A DNA stretch of 64,000 bases from Anaerococcus sp. Marseille-Q7828 (GTDB lineage: Bacteria; Bacillota; Clostridia; Tissierellales; Peptoniphilaceae): positions 62,001-126,000 of the forward strand of contig NZ_OX458331.1 in assembly GCF_949769285.1 (NCBI RefSeq). Direction: 5' to 3'. This document shows, piece by piece, positions 41,575-50,683 of this stretch (position 1 is its first letter; every line of letters starts with the position of its first letter). The translations under genes were made by a program, and so were the position numbers. The notes beneath the pieces were generated by a model. It had not been told where the DNA came from, searched no databases, and saw nothing but the letters and a program-made list of their open reading frames with translations.

Positions 41575-42843
41575 TTATAATTCGTAAAATGCCTTGTAAA
41601 TCTTGTAGGCATCGTAGTGATCTTCTATGCCGCCTAGTTCTCTGATTGAGTGCATTGCTAGTATTGGTTCGCCTACGTCTATTGATACTATTCCAAGGCC
41701 TGTTGATGCTATTGGCCCTATTGTTGAACCACCTTGCTTGTCGTTTCTGTTGTGGAATTTTTGTATCTTTGATCCTATAGAGTTTGCTAGGTCGATTAGT
41801 CTTGCATTTGATGCTATATTTGATGAATAGGCACCATTTGCTGCAGTTTTTATAACAAGTCCTCCATTCATTTTGATAGGGTTTGTTGGGTCATGGTATT
41901 CTTTGAAGTTTGGGTGAACTGCATGGGCTTGATCTGCAGAAATTAGATATGAGTTGGCTAGTGCTATATAAAAGTCTTCCTCATCTAATCCGCATTTTTC
42001 GCACAATCTTTTTAGTGTATCTCTTAAAAATGGTGAGAAAGCACCTGTAGGTGTTCTAGATCCTATTTCTTCATTGTCGTTTAGTACCAAAACATTGTTT
42101 TTATTAGCTTTACTATGGCACATTGCCATAAGTGATGCGTGGACAGAGCCTAGGTTATCAATGCGGCCAATTTGATACATATTGTTGATGATGGCACCTT
42201 TTTGTCTGTCATATAGGCCCAAGTCAAAGTCTAGTATAGAGTCTTTATCTATGCCCAACTCTTCTGCCAATAATTTTTCCAAATATCCACCTTCAAAGTT
42301 TTCTTCTATAGTTTGAATTATTGGATAAAGGTGGTTTTGTGGATTTATTTCAAAACCCTTATTTACTTCTCTATTCATATGAATAGCAGCATTTGGTATG
42401 GTTAGTAAGTCTCTATCAAAGTTTACAAGGCTAGTTTTGATTTTTCCGTCTTCCTTGTAGGATACTTTTCCAGCCAAAGATAGGGTTCGATCAGTCCATG
42501 TTGAATAGATCATGCCACCATAAGGTTCTATATTTAGCTTTAGATATCCACTATCTATCATCTCAGAATTGGATTTTAACTTAAAGGTAGGGCTATCGGT
42601 ATGAGATCCAATGATATCAAAACCTTGTGTTAGATCATCTCCTACAGTAAAAGCGATTAGAGCTGTGTCATTGCGGCTTACATAGTATTTATTATTTTTT
42701 TCTACCTCCCACTTTTCGTTTTCTTTTAGCTCTTTAAATCCATTTTCATTTAAGATTTTTTTCGCATTTTCTACTGCAAAATAATTCAAGGGACTTCTGT
42801 CAATAAAATTAATTAAATCTTTACAAAATTCTAAACTGTTCAT
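41575..42843 (-). CDS. M18 family aminopeptidase (second copy)
   Basis: 422-residue zinc aminopeptidase, ApeB-like. Ligand motifs: GSHTDSPTFKLK, MYQIGRIDNLGSVHA, LVLNDNEEIGSRTPTGA, and PILAMHSIRELGGIEDHYDAYKIYKAFYEL at the end. It differs clearly from the other M18 protein at 32269 (different N-terminus and spacing), so they are not recent duplicates. Starts at ATG 42843, divergently from xpt. Role: peptide breakdown in amino-acid fermentation. Confidence 0.92.
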   Translation of the reverse strand: MNSLEFCKDLINFIDRSPLNYFAVENAKKILNENGFKELKENEKWEVEKNNKYYVSRNDTALIAFTVGDDLTQGFDIIGSHTDSPTFKLKSNSEMIDSGYLKLNIEPYGGMIYSTWTDRTLSLAGKVSYKEDGKIKTSLVNFDRDLLTIPNAAIHMNREVNKGFEINPQNHLYPIIQTIEENFEGGYLEKLLAEELGIDKDSILDFDLGLYDRQKGAIINNMYQIGRIDNLGSVHASLMAMCHSKANKNNVLVLNDNEEIGSRTPTGAFSPFLRDTLKRLCEKCGLDEEDFYIALANSYLISADQAHAVHPNFKEYHDPTNPIKMNGGLVIKTAANGAYSSNIASNARLIDLANSIGSKIQKFHNRNDKQGGSTIGPIASTGLGIVSIDVGEPILAMHSIRELGGIEDHYDAYKIYKAFYEL

Positions 42844-42896
42844 ACTAATATCTTACCCATTTTTAGCCCTTGGTCCCAATATAAGCAGGCTAACCT

Positions 42897-42924
42897 TTGA
42901 CTATTTTTCTTTTAGTCTTATAAT
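42897..42924 (+). promoter_or_regulatory. promoter of xpt
   Basis: TTGACT (42897-42902), 16-bp spacer, TATAAT (42919-42924). No purine aptamer follows. Confidence 0.75.
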
Positions 42925-42965
42925 ATAAATAATAAGTTTTACATAAATTAGATGAAGGAGTTATG

Positions 42966-43541
42966 ATGAAAGAATTACAAGATAAAATTCTAGAAGAAGG
43001 CATTGTTCTGGGCCGCGATATATTAAAAGTAGATTCATTTTTAAATCAACAAATAGATGTAGATTTGATTTCAAAGATGGGCAAAGAATTTGCTGAACAT
43101 TTCAAAGATAAAAAAATTGATAAGGTCTTTACTGTAGAATCTTCAGGCATAGCCCCAGCTCTTGCAACAGCAAGCGAGCTAGGTGTGAAATGCGTATTTG
43201 GCAGAAAAAAACAATCTCTAACAACCAGTGAAGAAGTTTACCATTCTAGTGTATTCTCATTTACTAAGCAAGTTATGAATGAGCTTATTGTAAATAAGGA
43301 ATTCATTAGTGAAGGTGAAAATGTACTAATGATTGACGACTTCCTTGCCAATGGCCAAGCTGCAAAAGGCATGATTGCCATAATCAGACAAGCTGGTGCA
43401 AATCCTGTAGGATGCGGCATAGTAATAGAAAAATCTTTCTCAAATGGACGTTCAATTATCGAAGATATGGGAGTTGAAGTATATTCCCTAGCAAGAATAA
43501 AAAGTCTTTCAGAAGACGGCATAGAATTTGAAGAAAACTAA
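42966..43541 (+). CDS. xpt: xanthine phosphoribosyltransferase Xpt
   Basis: 191-residue type I phosphoribosyltransferase converting xanthine plus PRPP to XMP in purine salvage. Diagnostic: ILKVDSFLNQQIDVDLI at the N-terminus, FTVESSGIAPAL, and the PRPP motif VLMIDDFLANGQAAKG. ATG 42966 is preferred to 42963 because AAGGAG is then 5 nt upstream. Promoter and terminator are clear. Pathway partner of the NCS2 permease. In Bacillus this gene is under a purine riboswitch, which is absent here. Confidence 0.95.
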   Translation: MKELQDKILEEGIVLGRDILKVDSFLNQQIDVDLISKMGKEFAEHFKDKKIDKVFTVESSGIAPALATASELGVKCVFGRKKQSLTTSEEVYHSSVFSFTKQVMNELIVNKEFISEGENVLMIDDFLANGQAAKGMIAIIRQAGANPVGCGIVIEKSFSNGRSIIEDMGVEVYSLARIKSLSEDGIEFEEN

Positions 43542-43575
43542 AAAGGTAGAGGGTTGACTTAACCCCTACCTTTTT
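43540..43575. terminator. bidirectional terminator between xpt and the M20 peptidase
   Basis: AAAAAGGTAG...CTACCTTTTT with an inner GGGTT-AACCC stem. It overlaps both stop codons. Confidence 0.92.
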
Positions 43576-44672
43576 AATTTATCCAACCTATAAATACCAA
43601 TGGCGTATATCTTTGCCATATCTAACAAGTCATCTATGTCTATCCACTCATCTGGCAAATGAGCTATGCCATTTTGCCCTGGAAACGATGGGCCGAATCC
43701 TATTACATTTGGGCAATAGTGAGCATAGGTCATGCCCGTTGTTGTATTTGGACTGATATTATCTCCAGTGTAGTCATTATAGGCTTGGTTTAGCCTTGAT
43801 ACTAGAAGAGAGTCCCTTGATTCTCTACTAGGTCCATAATATTTTACCAAATTTACATTTAAATCCTTGGACTTTTCTTCTATTTTTTTTGTTAAATCAT
43901 CTATTTCTATTTCAGGAGTAGATAAAACTAATCTTATGGAAGAATCATTTTTTTCTGCAAGTTTTACAATTATTTGGCCAAAGGTCTCATCTTTAAAATC
44001 CAAGTCCAATTTTTCTTTGATTTTGTCTTTATCACTTAGGAAATCTTCATAAAATGGATTTAAAGCATCTCCTGTGATTTCAAGTTCTGCCCTTCCTCTT
44101 TCTGCAAAGATTGCCGGGAATTTGTTGTCTGGAACAAAACCCATAATAGGCGGCTTTTCGCATTCAAGATAGTATTTAAGGTCACTCATACCAGATTCTT
44201 CATCAGAGCCAAATACCATTCTTACTTGGTGGTTCATGGAATATCCTAAGTTTTTAAGAGCAAGCAGACCGTAAAATGCTGCCATAGACGGCCCTTTATT
44301 ATCCAGAGCTCCCCTACCATAAATCCTATTATCTTTAAAAGTTGCCTCAAAAGGTGGATAGGTCCATTTTTTTTGATCACCTGCTGCGACCACATCAAGG
44401 TGACCAAATATTCCAATATATTTATCGGAATTGCCAATAGAACTATAGGCCATATGGTTTCCTACAAAATGAGTTTCAAGTCCCTCTCTTTTTGAAATCT
44501 CCATAGCTTTTTCCAATGCCTTTTTAGGATATATCCCATAGGGAGCATCTTCTTGTGCTTTCCCCCTTACGCTTGGAATTTCTATAAGGCTTATTATGTC
44601 AGAAATTAAATAATCTTTTAATCTGTCAATCTCAGCTATTAATTTTTTTTCAAATTCGCTTATATTTTTCAT
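43566..44672 (-). CDS. M20 family metallopeptidase (dipeptidase-like)
   Basis: 368-residue zinc dipeptidase/ArgE-type peptidase. Zinc-ligand motifs: FGHLDVVAAGDQKKW, GRGALDNKGPSMAA, GSDEESGMSDLKYY, and H in TGMTYAHYCPN. It is shorter than PepV-type dipeptidases (~470), so the lid domain is reduced. Last gene of the MupG-CutC-asparaginase-M20 operon, 2 nt after the asparaginase gene. Likely releases amino acids from short peptides. Confidence 0.88.
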   Translation of the reverse strand: MKNISEFEKKLIAEIDRLKDYLISDIISLIEIPSVRGKAQEDAPYGIYPKKALEKAMEISKREGLETHFVGNHMAYSSIGNSDKYIGIFGHLDVVAAGDQKKWTYPPFEATFKDNRIYGRGALDNKGPSMAAFYGLLALKNLGYSMNHQVRMVFGSDEESGMSDLKYYLECEKPPIMGFVPDNKFPAIFAERGRAELEITGDALNPFYEDFLSDKDKIKEKLDLDFKDETFGQIIVKLAEKNDSSIRLVLSTPEIEIDDLTKKIEEKSKDLNVNLVKYYGPSRESRDSLLVSRLNQAYNDYTGDNISPNTTTGMTYAHYCPNVIGFGPSFPGQNGIAHLPDEWIDIDDLLDMAKIYAIGIYRLDKLKR

Positions 44673-44674
44673 AG

Positions 44675-45622
44675 TTACCTTCTAGTTGACATATATTCTT
44701 CAAACCATTTTTCACTTGCTTTTTCTATAGTTGTCATGCCTTCGATGTTTTTTGCAAGGTAGATTGTAGGACTTTCTTTTTCTGATGCATAGACAAAAGA
44801 AAATTCCTTGGTGTTGGTTGCTGCCCCCATATTCCCATTTTTATCTATGGCTATGATGGATAGATCAGAAATCTCTCTCTTTGCTTTTAGCTTCTTATCG
44901 ATCTCTTCCATAGCCTTTTGGCAAGCTTCTTGTGCATTTAGTCCATCTTTCATATTCCTTACTACTTCATAGCTTATTAGATGTCTCATAAGGTCTTCGC
45001 CCATACCAGTTGCAGCACAAGCTCCATACTCACTATTTGCATAAAAACCAGAGCCTACTAGAGGACTATCTCCTACCCTACCAGGATGTTTCATAAAAAG
45101 TCCTGAAGTTGAAGTTCCAACAGAGATATTATTACTATCATCTAGGGCACAAACACAAACTGTATCAGCCGCATCATAATCAGACCCATCGTAGGCTGAT
45201 AGCTTTGCCCTGTCTTCCTTGAGTCTGGCAAAATACTTGTCCTTGGCCCTATCTGTAAGCATATTGCATCTCTCAAAACCATTTTGATCTGCATATGCTT
45301 CTGCTCCAATACCAGCCAAGATATTATTGTAATTCTCTTTTGAAAGCTTTATGGCAAGATCTATGGGGTTTTTGATATTTTTCACAGCCATGACGGCTCC
45401 TATATCAAAAGTATCTCCATCCATAAAACCAGCATCTAATTCAACTTCCATGTTTTTATTTGGAAGACCACCATAACCTACCGACTTAAAGTATGGATTG
45501 TCCTCCACGTCATTTATAGCAATTTTTATAGCTTCCTTGCTACTTGCACCTTCCTTAAGAAGATTATTTGCTTTTTCTATACCATTTTTAACCATAGCCC
45601 AAGTTCCAATTATTGCCCACAT
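44675..45622 (-). CDS. Ntn-hydrolase: N4-(beta-N-acetylglucosaminyl)-L-asparaginase type
   Basis: 315-residue autoprocessing hydrolase of the glycosylasparaginase/isoaspartyl peptidase family. Self-cleavage should occur before T154 in AADT-VCVCALD, leaving Thr as nucleophile; the usual His before D is Ala. Conserved STSGLFMKHPGRVGDSPLVG and GACAATGMGEDLMRHL support the family. In this operon (MupG, CutC, M20) it may cleave GlcNAc from asparagine of host glycopeptides or act as plain asparaginase. No signal peptide, so cytosolic. Confidence 0.85.
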   Translation of the reverse strand: MWAIIGTWAMVKNGIEKANNLLKEGASSKEAIKIAINDVEDNPYFKSVGYGGLPNKNMEVELDAGFMDGDTFDIGAVMAVKNIKNPIDLAIKLSKENYNNILAGIGAEAYADQNGFERCNMLTDRAKDKYFARLKEDRAKLSAYDGSDYDAADTVCVCALDDSNNISVGTSTSGLFMKHPGRVGDSPLVGSGFYANSEYGACAATGMGEDLMRHLISYEVVRNMKDGLNAQEACQKAMEEIDKKLKAKREISDLSIIAIDKNGNMGAATNTKEFSFVYASEKESPTIYLAKNIEGMTTIEKASEKWFEEYMSTRR

Positions 45623-45623
45623 A

Positions 45624-46349
45624 TCATCCTCCTATTTGATCCAAAACTTTTCTAGCTTCTTTTACCTTGTCAAAACTTGTCACATATTTACCCTTGGAAG
45701 GTATTTCTAGGTCGGATTTATAAGTGATATGGGATTCTTTTTTAACCTTTGCAGACATATGGAAATTTGATATCTTGGTCTTTTCATAAATCTCTCTTAT
45801 ATTGCAAGCATCTACTCCAGATCCAGCCATAATTTCGATTTTATCTCCGTATTTTTCTTGGATATGGGAAATCAAGTCTATGCCTCCAAGAGCTGTTGAT
45901 TTTTTGCCAGAAGTTAATATTCTAATAATTCCCATGTCAATTAATTGGCCAATCACTTGATCTCCATCTTTTGAGTAATCGAAAGCCCTATGCAAGACTA
46001 GAGGATAGGGTTTGGCTAACTCTACTATTTCTCTAAGCAAATCCAAATCTAAGCGTCCATCTTCTTTTATGGCTCCAAAAACAAAACCATCTATGGGATA
46101 TTTTTTGTAGGCTTTGATTGCTTCCTTTATTTGTTCAATTTCCTTTCTACTATAGGTAAAATCACCATCGCGAGGTCTTAGCATGACAAATTTTTCTATT
46201 TGCTCATTCTTACAAGCATAGGAAACTAGTCCCAAGTCCGGACTTAATCCGTCAGCAAATAAAGCAGAACAAATCTCAACCCTATCAGCCCCTCCCCTTA
46301 CTGCATTGTCAAAGGATTCTAGAGAATCTATACATATCTCAAGCTTCAT
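45624..46349 (-). CDS. cutC: CutC family protein
   Basis: 241-residue TIM-barrel protein of the CutC family, often called a copper homeostasis protein, although its activity is debated. Matches: LEICIDSLESFDNAVRGGADRVEICSAL, VMLRPRDGDFTYS, LVLHRAFDYSKD and ILTSGKKSTALGGIDLI. Normal length (~240). Start 46349 has GAGG 7 nt upstream; overlaps mupG by 11 nt. Its position in a sugar/peptide recycling operon suggests a catabolic role in this organism rather than copper efflux. Confidence 0.93.
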   Translation of the reverse strand: MKLEICIDSLESFDNAVRGGADRVEICSALFADGLSPDLGLVSYACKNEQIEKFVMLRPRDGDFTYSRKEIEQIKEAIKAYKKYPIDGFVFGAIKEDGRLDLDLLREIVELAKPYPLVLHRAFDYSKDGDQVIGQLIDMGIIRILTSGKKSTALGGIDLISHIQEKYGDKIEIMAGSGVDACNIREIYEKTKISNFHMSAKVKKESHITYKSDLEIPSKGKYVTSFDKVKEARKVLDQIGG

Positions 46350-47442
46350 CTGCTAACCTCAATCCAAATCTTTGCCATGGTTTTAGGAAATCTATTATAA
46401 AAATTTCATCTTCAGCAATATGACCTACCACATTGGTAAGACCATTATTTTTCATATCTGTTTTTGCTATTTGTAGCTCTCCTGTATAGTGACCGTATCC
46501 ATTGCCATCGATTAAGATGTCTCCTTTTTTGATTAATTCTGGAGTGTTTACTTGTGGGAAGTCACTGCCCTTGTACTTGACCCTAGATTGGGATGAGCGG
46601 ATGAGATGGTCAGATACATCTCCCCTGTATAAATGTTCTTCCTTAAGAACTATTTTTGTCATTATATCTGTGATTTTATCTTCTAACTTGACATTAAAAA
46701 CTACTTTTGTTAAATCTACATTTGATAGTTTTTCAAGCTCATCTTCACTAGCATAAGAGTTTGAAATCAATATATCGTCAATATTATCCATTGCTACATA
46801 ATGCTTTAACTGAACATCTATAGGTAGATTCCTGTGCATTTCTAGGGTCGGTAGCTTATCATCTACTGGCCATGGTCCAAAAGCTTCTTCGTTTTGGCTT
46901 GTTATAAAGGCAGCAGTTCTTAGCTTATATTGGTTGAACTTTTCTGTTGTCTTGTAGAAAAAATCAAGAGAAAGTCCTGTGTAATTGTGGGGGTAAAAGT
47001 TATGGCAGCCTATCAAATTGTATTTATTTGGCTGATAGTCCATGATAGCATCAATCATATGGTTATCAATGCTCATATTTATTTCCACTTTGAGATTTTG
47101 ATTATTATGGGTCATGGAAGCTTCTGGGAATCCATTAAAGCCACCATCAAGCCTAATCCCATCTACATATATTTCATTAAAAAATGAATAGTCACCTGCC
47201 TTGACTCCAAGTTTGTCAAATACTGCTGGATTGACATCAACTATAGTCTCATAGCCCAGGTCCTTGGCAAATTTATTAATCTCAACAAATTTATCTTTTC
47301 TCTTCTCATCTTCTAAATCATCAAATTCTATCAATGATGAGAAAATCCTTCTAAAACCCTTGCTATAGGCAAGTTTCAAATATTCTTTCAGTTCATTAGT
47401 ATCAGATTTATCTGGATATATGGATATGCCCAAACGTCTCAT
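46339..47442 (-). CDS. mupG: MupG-like 6-phospho-N-acetylmuramidase (DUF871)
   Basis: 367-residue TIM-barrel protein of the DUF871/MupG family, known in Staphylococcus aureus to cut MurNAc-6-phosphate from GlcNAc in cell-wall recycling. Visible: RRLGISIYPDKSDTNELKEYLKLA, IFSSLIEFDD, GIRLDGGF, CHNFYPHNYTGLSLDFF and GPWPVDDKLPTLEMHR. No MurQ etherase or PTS gene is next to it, unlike the usual cluster. First of the four-gene operon with cutC. ATG 47442 has AGGAGA upstream. Confidence 0.88.
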   Translation of the reverse strand: MRRLGISIYPDKSDTNELKEYLKLAYSKGFRRIFSSLIEFDDLEDEKRKDKFVEINKFAKDLGYETIVDVNPAVFDKLGVKAGDYSFFNEIYVDGIRLDGGFNGFPEASMTHNNQNLKVEINMSIDNHMIDAIMDYQPNKYNLIGCHNFYPHNYTGLSLDFFYKTTEKFNQYKLRTAAFITSQNEEAFGPWPVDDKLPTLEMHRNLPIDVQLKHYVAMDNIDDILISNSYASEDELEKLSNVDLTKVVFNVKLEDKITDIMTKIVLKEEHLYRGDVSDHLIRSSQSRVKYKGSDFPQVNTPELIKKGDILIDGNGYGHYTGELQIAKTDMKNNGLTNVVGHIAEDEIFIIDFLKPWQRFGLRLADEA

Positions 47443-47545
47443 TTTTACTCTCCTTTATGCTTCTTACAATATATTTACCCTGAATATATTTCTATAATAA
47501 AAAAACCGGAGGATAAACCTGTCATCCACTAGTTGTTGTCATCAA

Positions 47546-48001
47546 TCAATGGTCCACAATATCTTTTATTTGAGAAATCAAATCATCATCAGATAGTAGG
47601 GTTGGGTTATCGTATTTGCCAAGCTTATTATAAAAAGTATAGTGAAATTTATTTGTGGACTCATCCCTTATCGAATCATACATATAAATACTTTCCTCCC
47701 TATCCTTATTTTTTAAGTTTATAATAAGACTATTAGCATCTGGGATGGATGCATATGAATATGACTCGTCTACTACTTGGCATTTTGCCAAAAGGTCAAC
47801 TATCTTTTTTGTCTTTTCTTTGTCATTAAAACTCGTAAAGATATCTTTTTCTATCATTTTCTCTTCGTCACTTATTATAGAAACTGTCAAATCTTCAAAA
47901 TTATAAACTTCACCAGTAGCAAATTTAATTTCATAGCTTTCATCTTTATTACAAGCACTTAGTAAAAATAAAGAAATTAGCATAAGAATAATTTTTTTCA
48001 T
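47546..48001 (-). CDS. hypothetical lipoprotein
   Basis: 151-residue exported lipoprotein. Signal peptide IILMLISLFLLSAC with lipobox Cys17, then a mostly beta-strand, acidic region with no recognised domain (SIISDEEKMIEKDIFTSF, YMYDSIRDESTNKFHYTFYN). ATG 48001 is used because GGAGG lies 5 nt upstream; an earlier in-frame ATG has none. It is flanked by terminators and small gaps, so monocistronic. Function unknown. Confidence 0.75.
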   Translation of the reverse strand: MKKIILMLISLFLLSACNKDESYEIKFATGEVYNFEDLTVSIISDEEKMIEKDIFTSFNDKEKTKKIVDLLAKCQVVDESYSYASIPDANSLIINLKNKDREESIYMYDSIRDESTNKFHYTFYNKLGKYDNPTLLSDDDLISQIKDIVDH

Positions 48002-48072
48002 AGCTGCCTCCATAATTTTTTATACTCTTACTGCCTTAATAATATACTTATCTTACAAGCAAGTCAATGCAC

Positions 48073-48100
48073 AAAAAAAGAAGAGGATTTTCTCCTCTTC
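48073..48100 (-). terminator. terminator after the fumarate-reductase-like gene
   Basis: Minus strand GAAGAGGA-GAAAA-TCCTCTTC followed by seven T. Confidence 0.92.
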
Positions 48101-48115
48101 CTTCTAGTATTTGTT

Positions 48116-49951
48116 CTATTTTGCAAAGTTTGCTGCGTTTTCACCAGCTATTCTACCGTATACTGTGATATCTGCTATAGCAGCTGATCCAAGTCTGTTT
48201 GATCCGTGGATTCCACCAGTTACTTCACCTGCTGCATATAGACCTTCGATTGGCTTGCCATCTTTGTCTATTACTTGAGCGTCTGTGTTGATTTTTAAAC
48301 CACCCATTGTGTGGTGAACTGCTGGCGCTGCTTTTAGCATATAGTATGGACCTTCTTCGATTGTCCAACCTAGCATTCTTAGGTTGAATTCTGGGTCTTC
48401 TTCTTTTTTAGAGTTTTCGTTAAATGTTTTAACAGTTTCTAGTAATTGGTCTTTATCAAGATCAAAGTGTTCAGCTAACTCTTCGATTGTGTCTGCTTTT
48501 ACAAGGTTTCCTTTATCGAATTGTTCTTCAGCTTCTCCTGGGTTTGAAGCCATTGTTCCTGTTACTTCGTTTGATTTTTCGTCCCAAAGTAGGTAGCCAA
48601 CGTGGTCTGTTTGAGCTTTGATAGCCATAGAGATTTCACGTCTTGTTCCTAATTCTTCGACAAATCTCTTACCTTCTTTGTTTACTAGTAGTGCTCCACC
48701 AACAAGTCTTGTATCTCCTACATATAGTAGTCTACCTGTTTCTGGGTCACATACTGGGTAAAGTTGGATTTTGTCCATATCTACAGTATCAGCATTTAAA
48801 GCTTCTGCCATTACGATACCATCACCTGTAGCTCCTGGAGAGTTGGTTGATTTAACGTATTCGTCAATTTCATGGTCGTTTTCATATGTCATTTCGTCGT
48901 TTGCACCAAAACCACCTGTTGCAAGTACAACTGATTTAGCATTTACTGTCAATTCTCCATCAGGAGTTTCAGCTTTTACACCAGTAATTTTATTATCTTC
49001 TGTTAGAATTTCTTTAACATCTGCTTCTGTGATAACTTCTATGCCAAGTTCTTCACATTTTTTTAGGTAGTTTTTGATAAGTTCGTTACCTGAGTGAGCT
49101 GCTGGAATTAGTGATCTTTTTACAGAGTGTCCACCAAAGAACATTAAGCTATCTAGCCATTCAACTCCGATATCATCGCGTAGCCAATATGCATCTTCTG
49201 TTGCATGTTCAGCTAATACATCGATTAGTTCTGGGTCTCCACCAGCTTCTTTTACGTCATCAGCAAATAATTCTTTGCTATCTTCAATTCCATCTTCTTT
49301 TTGAAGATCATTTTCTGGAGCAGCGTATTCTCCACCAGATATTAATGTGTTACCACCAACTTGTGGCATTTTTTCTAGTAATACTACTTCTGCTCCATTT
49401 TCTTTAGCAGTAACTGCAGCAGCAAATCCTGCTCCACCACCACCTACAACAACGACATCAACATCTTTGCTTGACTCTGTTTTTTCTTTGTTGCCAGCAA
49501 CTTCATTTTGGTAATCAGCTACGTCTCTGCCACTTTCAGTGATTGCTGCACTAACAGCTTCGATTAGTGCTGTTGATGAAAATGTAGCGCCAGAAACTGT
49601 ATCTACATTAACTGTTTGGTTATCAACCATTTCTGGTATAAGTTTTTCTATAGCATCAGCACCAAGACCTTCTGTTTCACCATGGTCTGTTTCAATGGAT
49701 ACGATTTTATCCCCATCAAAAGTAACCTTAGCTACAACATCTCCCTTGTAACCTTTTGCCTTACCTTCGAATGTATCGCCTGATGCAGTTTCTTTAGAGT
49801 CACTAGTTTCAGTAGTTTCTTTTTCTTCTACTTCTGTTTGCTCTGTTTCTGTCTTTTCTTCTGCTGGCTTATTGTCAGCTCCATTTCCCCCACATGCTGT
49901 TAAAAGCATGGAGAAAGATAATATGTATGGTAATATTTTTTTGTACTTCAT
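48116..49951 (-). CDS. secreted flavoprotein, fumarate reductase-like (FMN-bind plus FAD domain)
   Basis: 611-residue lipoprotein. Signal peptide with lipobox LTAC (C20), acidic Thr/Glu-rich linker (~25-58), FMN-binding domain (~60-145) with SGATFSS around T123, where ApbE-type transferases attach FMN covalently; then an FAD-dependent fumarate-reductase fold from residue ~163 (VVVVGGGGAGFAA) ending with AGEVTGGIHGSNRLGSAA. No heme motifs, so electrons must come from a membrane donor. Likely reduces fumarate or a related enoate (urocanate, crotonate-type) outside the membrane. Confidence 0.9.
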   Translation of the reverse strand: MKYKKILPYILSFSMLLTACGGNGADNKPAEEKTETEQTEVEEKETTETSDSKETASGDTFEGKAKGYKGDVVAKVTFDGDKIVSIETDHGETEGLGADAIEKLIPEMVDNQTVNVDTVSGATFSSTALIEAVSAAITESGRDVADYQNEVAGNKEKTESSKDVDVVVVGGGGAGFAAAVTAKENGAEVVLLEKMPQVGGNTLISGGEYAAPENDLQKEDGIEDSKELFADDVKEAGGDPELIDVLAEHATEDAYWLRDDIGVEWLDSLMFFGGHSVKRSLIPAAHSGNELIKNYLKKCEELGIEVITEADVKEILTEDNKITGVKAETPDGELTVNAKSVVLATGGFGANDEMTYENDHEIDEYVKSTNSPGATGDGIVMAEALNADTVDMDKIQLYPVCDPETGRLLYVGDTRLVGGALLVNKEGKRFVEELGTRREISMAIKAQTDHVGYLLWDEKSNEVTGTMASNPGEAEEQFDKGNLVKADTIEELAEHFDLDKDQLLETVKTFNENSKKEEDPEFNLRMLGWTIEEGPYYMLKAAPAVHHTMGGLKINTDAQVIDKDGKPIEGLYAAGEVTGGIHGSNRLGSAAIADITVYGRIAGENAANFAK

Positions 49952-50019
49952 AATCCCTCCTGAAGTTATGTATTATAGTGCTTATATATTAGCAAAGATT
50001 TCAAAAATAGACAAGGCAC

Positions 50020-50073
50020 TAGGATAGCTAGTCGTCAAAATTAAACAGTTTTTGTCAAAGTCTGGCTATCCTA
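50020..50073. repeat. long-loop palindrome between engB and the flavoprotein gene
   Basis: TAGGATAGC and GCTATCCTA form a perfect 9-bp stem over a 36-nt loop that contains TTGACA-like hexamers. It lacks a T-run. Confidence 0.6.
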
Positions 50074-50083
50074 AGTATATTTC

Positions 50084-50683
50084 CTATATAAAATCTTTGT
50101 TATTTACTATCACCTCAATTTGTTCGTGAATTACTCCCAAATTGTGCTTATTTTCTGATGAATAGGCGAATATTAGACCCTCATCTTCTATGTCTAATTT
50201 CTTCATTATGGACTTTATATGTTTTTGTAGTTGGTTTTTTGAAATTTTGTCGTATTTTGTTGCTATTATAAATCCAGTAAAACCAGATTCTATGATCCAC
50301 TCATACATTTGGCGGTCTAGGTCTGTTGGCTCGTGGCGAATATCTACAAGTAGGAAGACTTCCTTTAGATTCTCCCTGTCGTGTAGATACTCGTTTATTA
50401 GCTTATCCCACTTTTCCTTTTCTTTTTTACTTACCTTGGCATAGCCATAGCCCGGTAGGTCCACTAGTCTAAATTTCTTATCTATATTATAAAAATTGAT
50501 AGTTCTAGTTTTACCTGGTATTGACGAAGTCTTAGCCAAGGACTTTCTGCCCAAGAAAGCATTTATAAATGATGATTTACCAACATTTGACCTGCCTACA
50601 AAGGCAATTTCTTCGATATTCTCACTTGGCCATTGGGACTTAAATCCAGCCACTTGTTCTAGTTCAATACTTTTAAATTTCAT
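50084..50683 (-). CDS. engB: ribosome-biogenesis GTPase EngB/YsxC
   Basis: 199-residue GTPase involved in 50S subunit assembly. G1 GRSNVGKSSF, G3 DLPGYGYAKV, G4 TKYDK and a G5-like YSSE are all visible; length is normal (~195). It overlaps lon by 4 nt and lies at the end of the tig-clpP-clpX-lon-engB string, the same order as in Bacillus. Cytosolic and essential in most Firmicutes. Confidence 0.95.
   Translation of the reverse strand: MKFKSIELEQVAGFKSQWPSENIEEIAFVGRSNVGKSSFINAFLGRKSLAKTSSIPGKTRTINFYNIDKKFRLVDLPGYGYAKVSKKEKEKWDKLINEYLHDRENLKEVFLLVDIRHEPTDLDRQMYEWIIESGFTGFIIATKYDKISKNQLQKHIKSIMKKLDIEDEGLIFAYSSENKHNLGVIHEQIEVIVNNKDFI

Noticed and set aside
42925-42965. Purine riboswitch before xpt
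   Set aside because: About 35 nt between -10 and the start; too short for an aptamer.
47495-47545. Terminator after the 47546-48001 lipoprotein gene
   Set aside because: A T-run is present but only about four pairs can be formed in front of it.
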